From contig NZ_LT629752.1 of the NCBI RefSeq assembly GCF_900105145.1, positions 2,628,001 to 2,692,000 on the forward strand: a DNA stretch of 64,000 nt, given 5' to 3'. Source of the DNA: Polaribacter sp. KT25b (lineage in GTDB: Bacteria; Bacteroidota; Bacteroidia; Flavobacteriales; Flavobacteriaceae). Below, piece after piece: positions 37,705-46,848 of this stretch. The translations under genes were made by a program, and so were the position numbers. How positions within the stretch are numbered: position 1 is the stretch's first letter; every line of letters starts with the position of its first letter. Under the pieces are notes generated by a model. It was not told where the DNA came from and ran no database searches. It saw only the letters and a list, made by a program, of their open reading frames with translations.

Positions 37705-37856
37705 ATGAATAAAAATCAAGAAAATATCACAAGAAAAGAAGCTGTAAAAAAATGGGAAAATATGCTGCACTTACGGCATTAGGTACCTTTATGATATTAC
37801 ACCCACAAAAGGCACAAGCACAATCTGTTCCACCTGATGCTAGTGGAGGCTTTTAA
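37705..37856 (+). pseudogene. Small exported-protein gene split by a frameshift at an A7 run
   Basis: The first frame reads MNKNQENITRKEAVKK and would run to a TAG (WENMLHLRH). One base back at the A7 run (37746-37752) the frame continues MGKYAALTALGTFMILHP then QKAQAQSVPPDASGGF to TAA at 37854. Joined, this makes a 50-residue protein with an exported hydrophobic stretch, a type I recognise from flavobacteria (KEAxKKxGKYAA...). Either the gene has lost one A, or slippage on A-AAA-AAA restores it, or the second part starts at its own ATG (37752). Confidence 0.55.
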
Positions 37857-37962
37857 ATAAATTTAAAATAATAATCAATTTAAAAACTAGATATTATTTC
37901 ATAATTTTTAAAAAATATGAAATTATGAATTAATATCTTTAACCTTATAAAATACAAACATC

Positions 37963-38304
37963 ATGAAAAAAGTAATATTATTTTTAGTATTTAGTTTAGT
38001 ACTTAGTGGTTCTTTATTTGCTCAAAAAAATATAGAAAAAAAGGTAAATACTTATGTAGAAACTGTTGCAAGTAAAATAACACTATCTAGTAAAGAAAAA
38101 GAAACCTTAAAAACCTTAAAGGTGGCACAGATGCAATCTGCTTTTGAAATTAATAAAAAGTATGAAAAAGGTACTCCAGAATTAAAAGAACAAAGAAAAG
38201 CAAGTAATAAGGATTTTTCTAAAGCCCTTATAAAAGCTTTTGGAAAAGAGAGAGCTCAAGAAATTAAAAAAGCATCTAAAAAAAATAAAAAGAAGAAAGA
38301 ATAA
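37963..38304 (+). CDS. Small secreted lysine-rich helical protein
   Basis: This 113-residue protein has a clear signal peptide (VFSLVLSGSLFAQ, cleaved near residue 21). The mature part is a charged helical chain (TLSSKEKETLKTLKVAQMQS, then EINKKYEKGTPELKE) ending in a lysine tail. The pattern resembles small periplasmic or surface proteins of the Spy/CpxP kind, but I do not claim homology. It lies between the first T9SS gene and the TIM-barrel-like gene and has its own terminator. Confidence 0.65.
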   Translation: MKKVILFLVFSLVLSGSLFAQKNIEKKVNTYVETVASKITLSSKEKETLKTLKVAQMQSAFEINKKYEKGTPELKEQRKASNKDFSKALIKAFGKERAQEIKKASKKNKKKKE

Positions 38305-38357
38305 AACTAGCTTTCAGTATGTAGTAATACTGTAAAGTACTTTTTTAGAATAAAAAT

Positions 38358-38420
38358 AGAACATCCTTTTGTGTTTCTGATATTATAAAAAAATCAGGCA
38401 AAAGGGTGTTCTTTTTTTAT
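38358..38420 (+). terminator. Long hairpin terminator
   Basis: AGAACATCCTTTTG pairs with CAAAAGGGTGTTCT (one G-T pair) around an inner small stem (CTGAT/ATCAG), followed by a run of seven T. It ends the secreted lysine-rich gene. Confidence 0.8.
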
Positions 38421-38627
38421 AAATAACAAATTGTAAACTCGAATTGTTCATTTAATAGTTAGTATGTTAGAAGAGTATAATGCCTTGAAAAACCACATTG
38501 TTAATGCCCTTATAATTTAAAAACATTGTTTAATAATTGTTTTTATGTCTTATAAACTTCTTACTAATAAAGAGAACTGCTATTCAATAAAGTTTAAATA
38601 GATTGCCTCATTTTATTTTTACATTCT
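38421..38627. other. AT-rich gap upstream of the tandem promoters
   Basis: Between the terminator and the first operator pair I see no gene, RNA or repeat that I can support. Confidence 0.4.
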
Positions 38628-38688
38628 ATAAAGAGCAATAAAAAGATGGAATTGAGTAAATCATAAGGAGTAATTAACCTTTAATTTG
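38628..38688 (+). promoter_or_regulatory. Proposed distal HTCS operator and promoter of the 1101-residue gene
   Basis: Half-sites ATAAAGAGCAA (38628-38638) and GAATTGAGTAA (38649-38659) are 21 bp apart, and after exactly 21 bases comes TTAATTTG (38681-38688), one base from TAnnTTTG. It lies about 115 bases upstream of the start, in front of a second site of the same layout. Confidence 0.5.
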
Positions 38689-38723
38689 TTTTCAAAATAT
38701 TGACTATCATCAAATTTTAGACT

Positions 38724-38784
38724 GATTTCAGTAAGAAATTGTTTAATTAGAGAAAGTACAACATTCCTATTTCAATAATATTTG
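38724..38784 (+). promoter_or_regulatory. Proposed proximal HTCS operator and promoter of the 1101-residue gene
   Basis: Half-sites GATTTCAGTAA (38724-38734) and AATTAGAGAAA (38745-38755) are 21 bp apart. AATATTTG (38777-38784) follows after exactly 21 bases, and the ATG is at 38804, 19 bases further on. Confidence 0.65.
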
Positions 38785-38803
38785 CAAAAAAACCATCAAA
38801 AAT

Positions 38804-41800
38804 ATGATTAAAAAGGTATATTTAATAGTTATATTTTCATGCATCTGTATATGCTCTTTACAAGCACAACATCTTTGGTACGAAAATGAAACAGACACAG
38901 AGAATATTATATTTTCGAACTCTGGAAATGGTACTTTTTCTATTAACGAAACCAATCCAGATACCAGTGGTATAAACACAAACGCATTAACTTCTAAGTT
39001 TGTTAGAGAAGCAAATGTTACCAAAGGTTTTTCTTATTTTGAATTATCAAAAAACCTTTTAGAAGATGTAACATATACGATAAGCCTTAAAGCATATGTA
39101 GATATACCAACTGAAAATTTGACAAGTATAAATCGAATACGTTTCTATATAAAAAATACAACTACAGGAGATCTTAAGGCAATTCAATTAAAATTTTCAA
39201 AAGGCCAAGAATGGGAAGAGTTTTCGTTTGTTTTTAACGAAGGTGATTTACCTTCTAAAGGATTTTTAGAGGATGGTTACAATCAAGTATATATAGGTTA
39301 TGGAAATGGACAAGGATCAACATCAGAAGTTACTTATTATATAGATCAAATATATGGTTCAGTTTTACAGGAAATAGTTGTGCCAGATCCACTTGAAGAA
39401 GATCCACTTGTAAATGTACTAAAAGGATCATGGGGTGGACGTTTTTATGTAAGAGGAGGCGAAGACTTAGATGAATATGTTGACAACAGAGGCTATGATT
39501 ATATAGCAGGTGCTCAAGAAATTGCTGATAGTTACCCTACAATGGGGCATGTAATTACCAATGGTACTAATAATGCAAATTCACATTTGTGGACTTTAAG
39601 AACAAATCCTAATGTAGATGCTGTAATGGGAGCTACAGGTTCTGTTGTAGATGAAGAATTTGTACCGAGTTTAGCTAATGAACAAATTATTATTGATGTT
39701 ATTGATATCTTTAAAAAATCAGGTAAAAAAGTAATCTTATATATAAACTCTTTAAGCCCAGGAGATAGAGCATCAGATGAAGGGGCAGCATCCTGGAATA
39801 ACTATGTAGATACATATTTTGATGGTAATAATCATGAAGCATGGATGAATTATTGTGAAGGTTATATTAAACGTTTTACAGAATTAGGAGTTGATGGTTA
39901 CTGGTTTGATACATTTGGACAATATGCTAGAAATAATAGTCTTGGAAGTGCTGGTGTTGATACGACTGATGAAGAAAAAAATGAGTTTGTAGAAATGATT
40001 CGTAATACAGCTCCTAATGCTATTATAGCAAATAATAAAGATAAACATCAGTTTCTAGATGAAGACGGCGAGCTAATACTTGTTGATACTGATGGAGTTA
40101 ATGAAACGGTAGGTATTGATTATAATGATCTAGCTGAAGGTGAAGATGATGATGATATACCTTTTGAGGAAGATGAAAGAGATTATGCTATAATAAAAAT
40201 GCAAGCAACAAACCCCTGGTCAGACTTTACAGCAGGACATATTACTCCTTTAGGACAAGGAGCTCCTCCTAATTCTTGGGCGTATGAAGAATTCACAGTA
40301 CCAGATATTGAAGAAAATCATATAACTATTTATGAAGAAAATTCTAAACAAACATTAAAACATTTATTTTTACCTATAAGAGCTACTTGGTCTAGCGAAA
40401 GGTCTAACTTAATGTTTGATAAAGAACAAGCGTATCGTTTTGCTAAAAGAATTACAGATGCAGGAGGATCCGTTACCTTTTCAAATACAACATCTACAGA
40501 TGGTACTACCTCAGATGACGAGGTAGAAATATTAACATATATAGATCAACAATTTGCCATCAATGCAGATGCAACCGTTTATCAACGTCCTGCAGGTGCC
40601 TTTCTTGTTGGAGAAGATCATACATTAAATACTTGGAGTGGATTTTCAGATTCAAATTGGCTTACTGCTTCAAATTGGAGTAAAGCTACAGTACCAGTGC
40701 TTACAGACAATATTAGAATACCTGTAGATGCGCCAAATTACCCTACAATAACTACTACAGTTTCCGTAAACAGCGTTTCTATAGAAAATAGTGCTTCTTT
40801 ATTGTACAATGGTGGTTCTTTAACAGCAACAGAAGGTGTAAATTACAGTATTTCAGTAACAGATACAAACTGGCATTTAGTAACTTCACCTGTTTCAGGA
40901 GAAAATTATAATGATGATTGGGTTACTGATAATTCAATTGCTTCAGGTACAACTAATTCTGAAAATAGAGGAATTGCAACCTACCAAAACGGAACAGCAA
41001 CAGGAAACTGGCTTTATATGCAAGGTGGTACTAGCGCAACTTTTGGTGATGGTGTTGGTTATTCATTATTATGTAGTACTGGAACAGGAAATTTTACTTT
41101 TACGGGTACAGCAAATTCTTCAAGTATGGCGCCAGCCATTAGTCAAAATGGTACTAATTTTTGGAATTTAATAGGAAACTCATATACTTCTTATTTAGAT
41201 GTTGCTGCTTTTATTACAGCAAATTCTACTAATTTTGGAGGTGCTTATCAAGCAATTTATGTTTGGGATGGCAGTTCTTATCTAGCAAAAACTACTGGTT
41301 ATGTATATCCAGGTCAAGCTTTTTTTATAAGTGCAAGTACTACAGGTACAAATGCTTCTTTTACTACAGCAATGCAAAGTCATCAAAATGATATTACTTT
41401 TCTTAAAAGTTCTAATACAGAAACTTCTATTGAGATAAGTATAACTGATGGCACAAATAATAAAGCTACAACAATTAATTATTTAGATGAAAAAACACTA
41501 GGGTTAGATCCAGGTTTTGATATTGGAATGTTTGACGGTGTTTCTTCAGAATTAAGTTTGTATACTCAATTAGTAGAAAACAATGAAGGAACTGCATTTG
41601 CAAGACAAACAGTACCTAATTCAGAGATAGAAACTACTGTAATTCCTTTAGGAATAAAAGCAACAGTAAGTAAAGAAATTACGTTTACTGCAGAAGCCTT
41701 AAACTTACCTTCTGGTATAAATGTTTATTTAGAAGACAGACAAGAAAAAACATATACACGTTTAGATGAAGCAAATGCTAAATATAAAGTAACCTTATCT

Positions 41801-42109
41801 GAAAGTTTAAATGGTTCTGGTAGATTCTATATTCATACTTCTACAAATAGTGTATTAAGTATTGATAGTGCTATTTTAGAAAGTATAGGTATTTATAAAA
41901 CGAATAATTCTAAGTTGAAAATAACAGGTTTATCTCAAGGAAAATCTACAGTTAAATTATTTAATATTCTTGGTAAACAAATGATGGAGACTTCATTTGA
42001 GTCAAGTGGAAGTGATACTATTCCTTTACCAGATTTAGCTACAGGAATCTATATTATTCAATTAAAAACGACCTCAGGAGTACTGAACAAGAAAATAATT
42101 TTAGAATAA
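38804..42109 (+). CDS. Secreted multidomain protein: binding module, putative TIM-barrel glycosidase, long C-terminal module, T9SS sorting domain
   Basis: This 1101-residue protein has a signal peptide (ends CSLQAQ). Residues 22-190 form a beta-sandwich-like module (WYENETDTENIIF, RIRFYIKN, WEEFSFVF, YYIDQIYGS). Residues 205-610 look like a TIM barrel: KKVILYINS, then DGYWFDT (Asp near 367, reminiscent of fucosidase nucleophile strands), PNAIIANN and GAPPNSWAYEEFT. The next 430 residues resemble the end of the 986-residue protein, and a T9SS sorting domain closes it (VKLFNILGKQ to GIYIIQLK). It is a paralogue of the 663-residue protein. I suspect an endo- or exo-acting glycosidase on sulfated fucan, possibly near GH29 or GH168, but cannot assign a family. 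Confidence 0.75.
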   Translation: MIKKVYLIVIFSCICICSLQAQHLWYENETDTENIIFSNSGNGTFSINETNPDTSGINTNALTSKFVREANVTKGFSYFELSKNLLEDVTYTISLKAYVDIPTENLTSINRIRFYIKNTTTGDLKAIQLKFSKGQEWEEFSFVFNEGDLPSKGFLEDGYNQVYIGYGNGQGSTSEVTYYIDQIYGSVLQEIVVPDPLEEDPLVNVLKGSWGGRFYVRGGEDLDEYVDNRGYDYIAGAQEIADSYPTMGHVITNGTNNANSHLWTLRTNPNVDAVMGATGSVVDEEFVPSLANEQIIIDVIDIFKKSGKKVILYINSLSPGDRASDEGAASWNNYVDTYFDGNNHEAWMNYCEGYIKRFTELGVDGYWFDTFGQYARNNSLGSAGVDTTDEEKNEFVEMIRNTAPNAIIANNKDKHQFLDEDGELILVDTDGVNETVGIDYNDLAEGEDDDDIPFEEDERDYAIIKMQATNPWSDFTAGHITPLGQGAPPNSWAYEEFTVPDIEENHITIYEENSKQTLKHLFLPIRATWSSERSNLMFDKEQAYRFAKRITDAGGSVTFSNTTSTDGTTSDDEVEILTYIDQQFAINADATVYQRPAGAFLVGEDHTLNTWSGFSDSNWLTASNWSKATVPVLTDNIRIPVDAPNYPTITTTVSVNSVSIENSASLLYNGGSLTATEGVNYSISVTDTNWHLVTSPVSGENYNDDWVTDNSIASGTTNSENRGIATYQNGTATGNWLYMQGGTSATFGDGVGYSLLCSTGTGNFTFTGTANSSSMAPAISQNGTNFWNLIGNSYTSYLDVAAFITANSTNFGGAYQAIYVWDGSSYLAKTTGYVYPGQAFFISASTTGTNASFTTAMQSHQNDITFLKSSNTETSIEISITDGTNNKATTINYLDEKTLGLDPGFDIGMFDGVSSELSLYTQLVENNEGTAFARQTVPNSEIETTVIPLGIKATVSKEITFTAEALNLPSGINVYLEDRQEKTYTRLDEANAKYKVTLSESLNGSGRFYIHTSTNSVLSIDSAILESIGIYKTNNSKLKITGLSQGKSTVKLFNILGKQMMETSFESSGSDTIPLPDLATGIYIIQLKTTSGVLNKKIILE

Positions 42110-42136
42110 TTTGATATAGTCAGTAAACTCAAAAAA

Positions 42137-42948
42137 ATGAGCGCTTATAAGCACTTTTCTATTATTTTAATGCTTTTGGTTTCTAGTATTTCCTATTCAC
42201 TATCTTCATATTTATGGATGGTTCTTATTTAGAACGATGGGATATAACAAGTAGCGAACAAGCTAACGCAGATGCAATTGCTGTATCCATTCAATGAATG
42301 AGAGAAGCTTTGCAAAAAGGTAAAAAATGATTAATTTACAAACAAACCCAAGTTACAATACAGCTAAAGAAGAGCCTACAGATAATGATGAGTTAATCGC
42401 GTATGCAAAAGAAAATATATACTTTCCTTTGGCTGTTTTTTTTTAATAATTACAGAAGAGAACGTCTATTTTAGTTATACAACAAGTGTATATGCTTTAA
42501 GCTCTAGTTCAGATGTATGAGACACTAGTTTTATAGCTAAGTTTCATTATTTTTTAGGAGAACCTTTAGGTGCTCCTATAAAAAATGGGTATATTTATGA
42601 GCGATCTTTTGAAAATTTAGATCTTAGGGCAAATATTGAAACCAAAGAGACTGTTTTTAATTGGAAAGATAAAACAGTTTTATCTACAGATATACAAAGC
42701 TTTAAGGATACATTAGATCTATATCCTAACCCTGTAAATAATACCTTTCGTTTATCAAAAAAATTACATCTGCAATTGTTTATAATATGTTAGGACAAGA
42801 AATGATGAAGTTTTCTAACAACAGAAATCAATATGATATTTCCAGTCTTAAAAGCGGTTTTTTTATTATGAAAGTCATTTTAGAAAATAGTGAATCAAAG
42901 ATTATTCGTTTTGTTAAAAAAGTAAATAAAATTATTAACGACACCTAA
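42137..42948 (+). pseudogene. Decayed T9SS-sorted glycosidase-like gene (GHL15-like)
   Basis: A signal peptide (MSAYKHFSIILMLLVSS) is joined, probably by deletion, to broken frames: WDITSSEQANADAIAVSIQ, stop, MREALQKGKK; NLQTNPSYNTAKEE; SSSSDV, stop, DTSFIAKFHYFLGEPLGAPI then KNGYIYERSFENLDLRANIE. A T9SS tail follows (LDLYPNPVNNTFRLSK, a one-base shift, IVYNMLGQEMM, ISSLKSGFFIMKVIL). The middle resembles the putative glycosyl hydrolase-like family 15. There are at least two frameshifts and several stops, two of them TGA where Trp is expected. It lies 28 bases after the 1101-residue gene. Confidence 0.75.
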
Positions 42949-43003
42949 TCAAAAAAAAATACAAACCACTACTAATCAAAAACTTATAATTTATTTAAAA
43001 TAT

Positions 43004-43064
43004 AAAGAGAGCAAGGCAATGATTGATTTAAGCAAAGCTAAACACTTAATTTCAACTATTTTTA
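43004..43064 (+). promoter_or_regulatory. Proposed HTCS operator and promoter of the 476-residue gene
   Basis: Half-sites AAAGAGAGCAA (43004-43014) and GATTTAAGCAA (43025-43035) are 21 bp apart. TATTTTTA (43057-43064) follows after exactly 21 bases, and the ATG is at 43097. Confidence 0.6.
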
Positions 43065-43096
43065 CAATAAATTATTAATCGAATAAATTTAAAATT

Positions 43097-44527
43097 ATGA
43101 AAAAACAATTACTTACTAGCCTTTTATTTTTATTAGCATCAATAACTACGGTTGCACAAACTTGGTATGACGTTGATAATGGAGTTACGGATTTAACATT
43201 TACATCTACTTGTGATGGATGTTCTGTTTCAACAGTTGCAAATCCTGACGCCACCGATACAGAAGCTACAAATGTACTATTATGGAAAATTGCAGCAGAC
43301 ACAACATTAGATACAGCAGGATTAACTGATGATGAAATAGCAGCATTAAAAATAGGAAACAAAGATCTTAGTTTTAGTTTTCCTAACGGTTATGTACTTA
43401 CGCCAGCTGATTTCGCTAGTTTGAGTGTAAACGTACGTTTATATATGCCAGATATAACTAATTACTCTAACTTTGATTCATTAACTCGTATTAGGTTTTA
43501 TTTAGGGACTCAACAAGTACAAGTAAAACTTTCAGATTTAGAAGGTACAGATGTAAATGGTTGGTACACTTTAACCTTTGATTTTAGTGGAAAAACGTAT
43601 ACAGAAAACGTAACTTCGGGTTATATTAGAATCCTTGGTCAATCTAACAGATTTACAAATTTAAATAACGATATTGACTTTCACTTTGATACGTTTACAA
43701 GTTCAGTAGCATTATCATTAGACCAAGGAGCAGTTTTAGATGCAGAAGCAGTTTTAGATGCTGGAAATGCGTGGTACCATAACTATAGCCCAGATACATT
43801 TGGCGTAACAGTTAATGAAGTACAAGGTGGTGTGTTTTTAGAACAAGGAGATGCAGTAACTACACCAACTACTACAGGAAACAGCAGTCCATTAGTTGCT
43901 AAGTTTACAAAAGGAGAAGATCCACACTCACAAATAAAGTTTCAATTACCAGGTGTAATTGATACAGACTATCAATCTGGTGCTATTTTTAAAATTAGAG
44001 CCTATGTACCGTCAACAAATGTAGATGGAACTTCTGGTAGAAGGTTAAGAATGTATTTGCGAAATGGAACTGATAATGCAGGGCAAAAAAACATAACAAT
44101 TGATGTTACTGTTTTTGATGCATGGCAAGAATATACTTTTGATTTTACAGAAGTAAACCTTACCGAAGGAGTGTCTTATAGTACTGCAAATTTATTAATT
44201 GATCAACCAGATGCTGATCTTCTTGCTACAGGAAATGTATATTATTTTGATGCTTTTCAAGGACCAGCTGCAGCTATATTATCTGTAGATAACTTTGAAC
44301 TAAGTAACGCTTCTATTGTTGCGTATCCTAATCCTGCAACAAACAGTTTTCAAATAGATTCTAGTTTAGATATTGAAAATGTAAAATTATATAATATTAA
44401 TGGACGTTTAGTAAAAACGTTTAAAGCGAACACTAATTATGATGTTAGTAACTTAGCAAAAGGAATTTACATTGTAGATATTAAGACTCTTAAAGGTTTA
44501 AAAACTTTAAAAATTGTAAAAGAGTAA
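43097..44527 (+). CDS. T9SS-exported protein with two tandem putative carbohydrate-binding modules
   Basis: This 476-residue protein has a signal peptide (ends TTVAQ), two beta-sandwich-like modules of about 170 residues (22-205 and 220-395), and a C-terminal sorting domain (AYPNPATNSFQIDSS to GIYIVDIKTLKG). Both modules begin near a WY pair (TWYDVD, AWYHNY) and share RxRFY/RLRMY, a WYTLTFDF/WQEYTFDF strand and a late DxF, as do the N-termini of the two TIM-barrel-like proteins. No catalytic domain is present, so I infer a surface glycan-binding protein. A truncated copy of its gene lies at 46942. Confidence 0.75.
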   Translation: MKKQLLTSLLFLLASITTVAQTWYDVDNGVTDLTFTSTCDGCSVSTVANPDATDTEATNVLLWKIAADTTLDTAGLTDDEIAALKIGNKDLSFSFPNGYVLTPADFASLSVNVRLYMPDITNYSNFDSLTRIRFYLGTQQVQVKLSDLEGTDVNGWYTLTFDFSGKTYTENVTSGYIRILGQSNRFTNLNNDIDFHFDTFTSSVALSLDQGAVLDAEAVLDAGNAWYHNYSPDTFGVTVNEVQGGVFLEQGDAVTTPTTTGNSSPLVAKFTKGEDPHSQIKFQLPGVIDTDYQSGAIFKIRAYVPSTNVDGTSGRRLRMYLRNGTDNAGQKNITIDVTVFDAWQEYTFDFTEVNLTEGVSYSTANLLIDQPDADLLATGNVYYFDAFQGPAAAILSVDNFELSNASIVAYPNPATNSFQIDSSLDIENVKLYNINGRLVKTFKANTNYDVSNLAKGIYIVDIKTLKGLKTLKIVKE

Positions 44528-44611
44528 ATATGTATTTTAAAATAACTCAATAGTATTAAAACCCTCTTGAGATAAGATTTATTTTTTAAATCAAAATTCT
44601 ATAAAATTTAT

Positions 44612-44647
44612 AAAAAAAAGGTAGTAATTTATATTACTGCCTTTTTC
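44612..44647 (+). terminator. Terminator after the 476-residue gene
   Basis: An A run plus GGTAGTAA pairs with TTACTGCC (one G-T pair) plus a T run around a TTTATA loop. Confidence 0.8.
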
Positions 44648-44674
44648 TGTTAAGACAAATAACTTTTTTACTTT

Positions 44675-44710
44675 ATTATAAGTATGATCATCATTATAAG
44701 TATGATCATC
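44675..44710 (+). repeat. Perfect 18-bp tandem repeat upstream of a sulfatase gene
   Basis: ATTATAAGTATGATCATC is present twice in a row and ends 22 bases before the sulfatase start. Each unit holds the palindrome TGATCA. It could be a regulator site, but it does not match the operator pair seen at the other promoters, and no clear TAnnTTTG element is near. Confidence 0.8.
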
Positions 44711-44732
44711 AATAAATAAAATTATTTATATA

Positions 44733-46646
44733 ATGAAAACACAGTACAAAAATTTCCTCCCTTTAGTTTTAACAAGTGTATTACTATATAGTTGTAATAC
44801 ACAAAAAGCACCCAACAACAAAACACAGAGTAATGATAGGCCAGAGCCTAATGTGGTGCTCTTACTTACTGATGATTTAGGTTGGCAAGATTTAAAAGTG
44901 TATGACATAGATAATCCATCTCCATACGAAACACCAAATATTGATGCTTTCGCAAAAGAAGGGGTTCAGTTTTGGCAAGCCTATTCTCCCGCTCCTACTT
45001 GTGCACCTAGTAGATGTGCAATAATGAGTGGAACTCATCCTGCTAGAGCACAAAAAACACATGTTGTGGGTGGTGCGCCCCCTACAGTTTACGCTAGTAA
45101 AGAAACACAACGTATTATGGATCCTTGGTATAGTGGACGTATGCCAGAAAACGAAACGACATTAGCTAGAGTCTTACAACAAAAGGGTTACACAACAGGG
45201 CATGCAGGTAAATGGCATATGGCTATAAACCATCTAGCTTACCCGCAACCAGAGGACCAAGGTTTTGATGTTACTACGCATGATCGTGGAGCTACAATTC
45301 CTCAAAAACCACATAGACTTACAGATTTTGCAACTAATAAAGCATCAGATCCTTATCGATTAGATGAAAAAGGGTTTCCTTTTCATCAAAATAACGAAAA
45401 TGCGTTAAAGTTCTTAAAAGAAAACAAACAAGATCCATTTTTCTTGTATTACGCCACTTTTTTAGTGCATGCACCAATACATACCAGAAGTAAAGCGCTA
45501 TTAGAAAAATACTGTAAAAAATTAGGTTTAGATTATCCAACTGATCCACATGGTTGGGACGTAAAAGGACAAAACAATCCGTATTATGCTGCAATGGTAG
45601 AAATGTTAGATTATTATGTAGGCCAAGTTTTTGATTATTTACAAACTACAGATGATCCTCGTTGGCCTGGTCATAAATTAAGTGAAAATACGTATATTAT
45701 TTTTACTTCTGATAATGGAGGAATGGAAGGGCATCCTGGTGAAGTTTTTACGGATAATTATCCTTTAGATAAAGGAAAAATAAACGCTAAAGAAGGTGGT
45801 ACAAGAGTTCCTTTAATTATTGCAGGACCTGGAATAAAAAAAGGAATACAATCGGATGTTGTTGTAAACGGACTTGATTTTTACCCTACAATTCTATCAT
45901 TATTAAATGTTGAAAAACCAAAAAACAAACATTTAGACGGTGATGATTTATCTACTTTATTATTAAAAGATCCTACAGATTCTAAATTAGTTTTAGACAA
46001 AGAAGGAAATGAGAGAAATACGATGATGTGGCACTTTCCACATTCCTCATATCAAAGTACATTACGTGTAGGTGATTATAAAATTATTAGGAATTATGAT
46101 TACAAAAACAATCCTAAAATTCCAGAATTTGAACTTTACAGATTGTATGACACCTCTAACGGAACTGCTGAACGTGTTGATATAGAAGAAGCAAATAACT
46201 TAGCAAAAGTAGAGGTTAAAAGAACAAAAGAGATGAATGATAAGCTTACATCAATCTTAACAGAAATGAATGCGAGTTACCCATCTTACAATCCTTTTTA
46301 CTTAAAAAAGATGGAGCATAAAGAAACTGTTCCAACAGTAATTTCTGAATCTATAAAGAAAGGTAAGGTTACTTTTAAGTACAAAAAAAATGGAGCAAAA
46401 GTTGTAAAAGCCAATCTAATTTATACTACAAATGGTGGGAATGAATATGAAGAGTGGTTTAAAGCAGAAGCAAATATAGAAGGAGTTTCTACTATAACAG
46501 CCGTTTTACCAAAAGGAACAACGCATTATCTTATTAACCTAATTGATGAGTACAATTTTTTAGTAAGCTACCCAGAAATGCCTACTATAAAATCTCTTAA
46601 GACAGAGAAAAAACAATATTCTAACTATGCATTATCTAGTAAATAA
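44733..46646 (+). CDS. S1-type sulfatase, predicted lipoprotein
   Basis: This 637-residue protein has a lipoprotein signal (LLYSCNTQ, Cys near residue 16). Metal-binding Asp residues are in LLTDDLGWQD near 37. The formylglycine site is CAPSR near 90 (C-x-P-S-R, needing a maturase), GKWHM is near 152, and TSDNGG near 330. It is closely related to the 612-residue enzyme and more distantly to the 995-residue one; all three share a small beta domain after the sulfatase fold (NGAKVVKA..LIYT..). It should remove sulfate from glycan oligosaccharides in the periplasm or at the surface. Sulfatase subfamily and position of attack are not deducible by eye. Confidence 0.92.
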   Translation: MKTQYKNFLPLVLTSVLLYSCNTQKAPNNKTQSNDRPEPNVVLLLTDDLGWQDLKVYDIDNPSPYETPNIDAFAKEGVQFWQAYSPAPTCAPSRCAIMSGTHPARAQKTHVVGGAPPTVYASKETQRIMDPWYSGRMPENETTLARVLQQKGYTTGHAGKWHMAINHLAYPQPEDQGFDVTTHDRGATIPQKPHRLTDFATNKASDPYRLDEKGFPFHQNNENALKFLKENKQDPFFLYYATFLVHAPIHTRSKALLEKYCKKLGLDYPTDPHGWDVKGQNNPYYAAMVEMLDYYVGQVFDYLQTTDDPRWPGHKLSENTYIIFTSDNGGMEGHPGEVFTDNYPLDKGKINAKEGGTRVPLIIAGPGIKKGIQSDVVVNGLDFYPTILSLLNVEKPKNKHLDGDDLSTLLLKDPTDSKLVLDKEGNERNTMMWHFPHSSYQSTLRVGDYKIIRNYDYKNNPKIPEFELYRLYDTSNGTAERVDIEEANNLAKVEVKRTKEMNDKLTSILTEMNASYPSYNPFYLKKMEHKETVPTVISESIKKGKVTFKYKKNGAKVVKANLIYTTNGGNEYEEWFKAEANIEGVSTITAVLPKGTTHYLINLIDEYNFLVSYPEMPTIKSLKTEKKQYSNYALSSK

Positions 46647-46671
46647 GTAGTACTTAATTTAATTTGGGTTT

Positions 46672-46707
46672 AAAACAAAAAGACGGGTAATCCTGTCTTT
46701 TTGTTTT
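46672..46707 (+). terminator. Strong terminator after the sulfatase gene
   Basis: A 16-bp stem (AAAACAAAAAGACGGG with CCTGTCTTTTTGTTTT, one G-T pair) and a TAAT loop. Confidence 0.85.
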
Positions 46708-46848
46708 AAAAATGAATTGTACTCATTTGAAGGTCTTTACCATTCATTTAATTTTTCCTCCTACTTATTCTAGAATTGGTTAACTGCTAATTTTTTAAAA
46801 GTAAAGTGTATTTACTATAGTTTTCATAAGGTTTGAGGAGGGTTTTGA

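Noticed and set aside
42214..42540. TGA codons at two places where Trp is expected (SIQ-W-MREAL, SSDV-W-DTSF), which could suggest UGA read as Trp
   Set aside because: The same region has frameshifts and a further stop, and intact genes around it use TGG for Trp and TGA as stop. Simple decay explains it.
44675..44710. CRISPR-like repeat
   Set aside because: Only two adjacent 18-bp units without spacers and no cas genes anywhere in the window.
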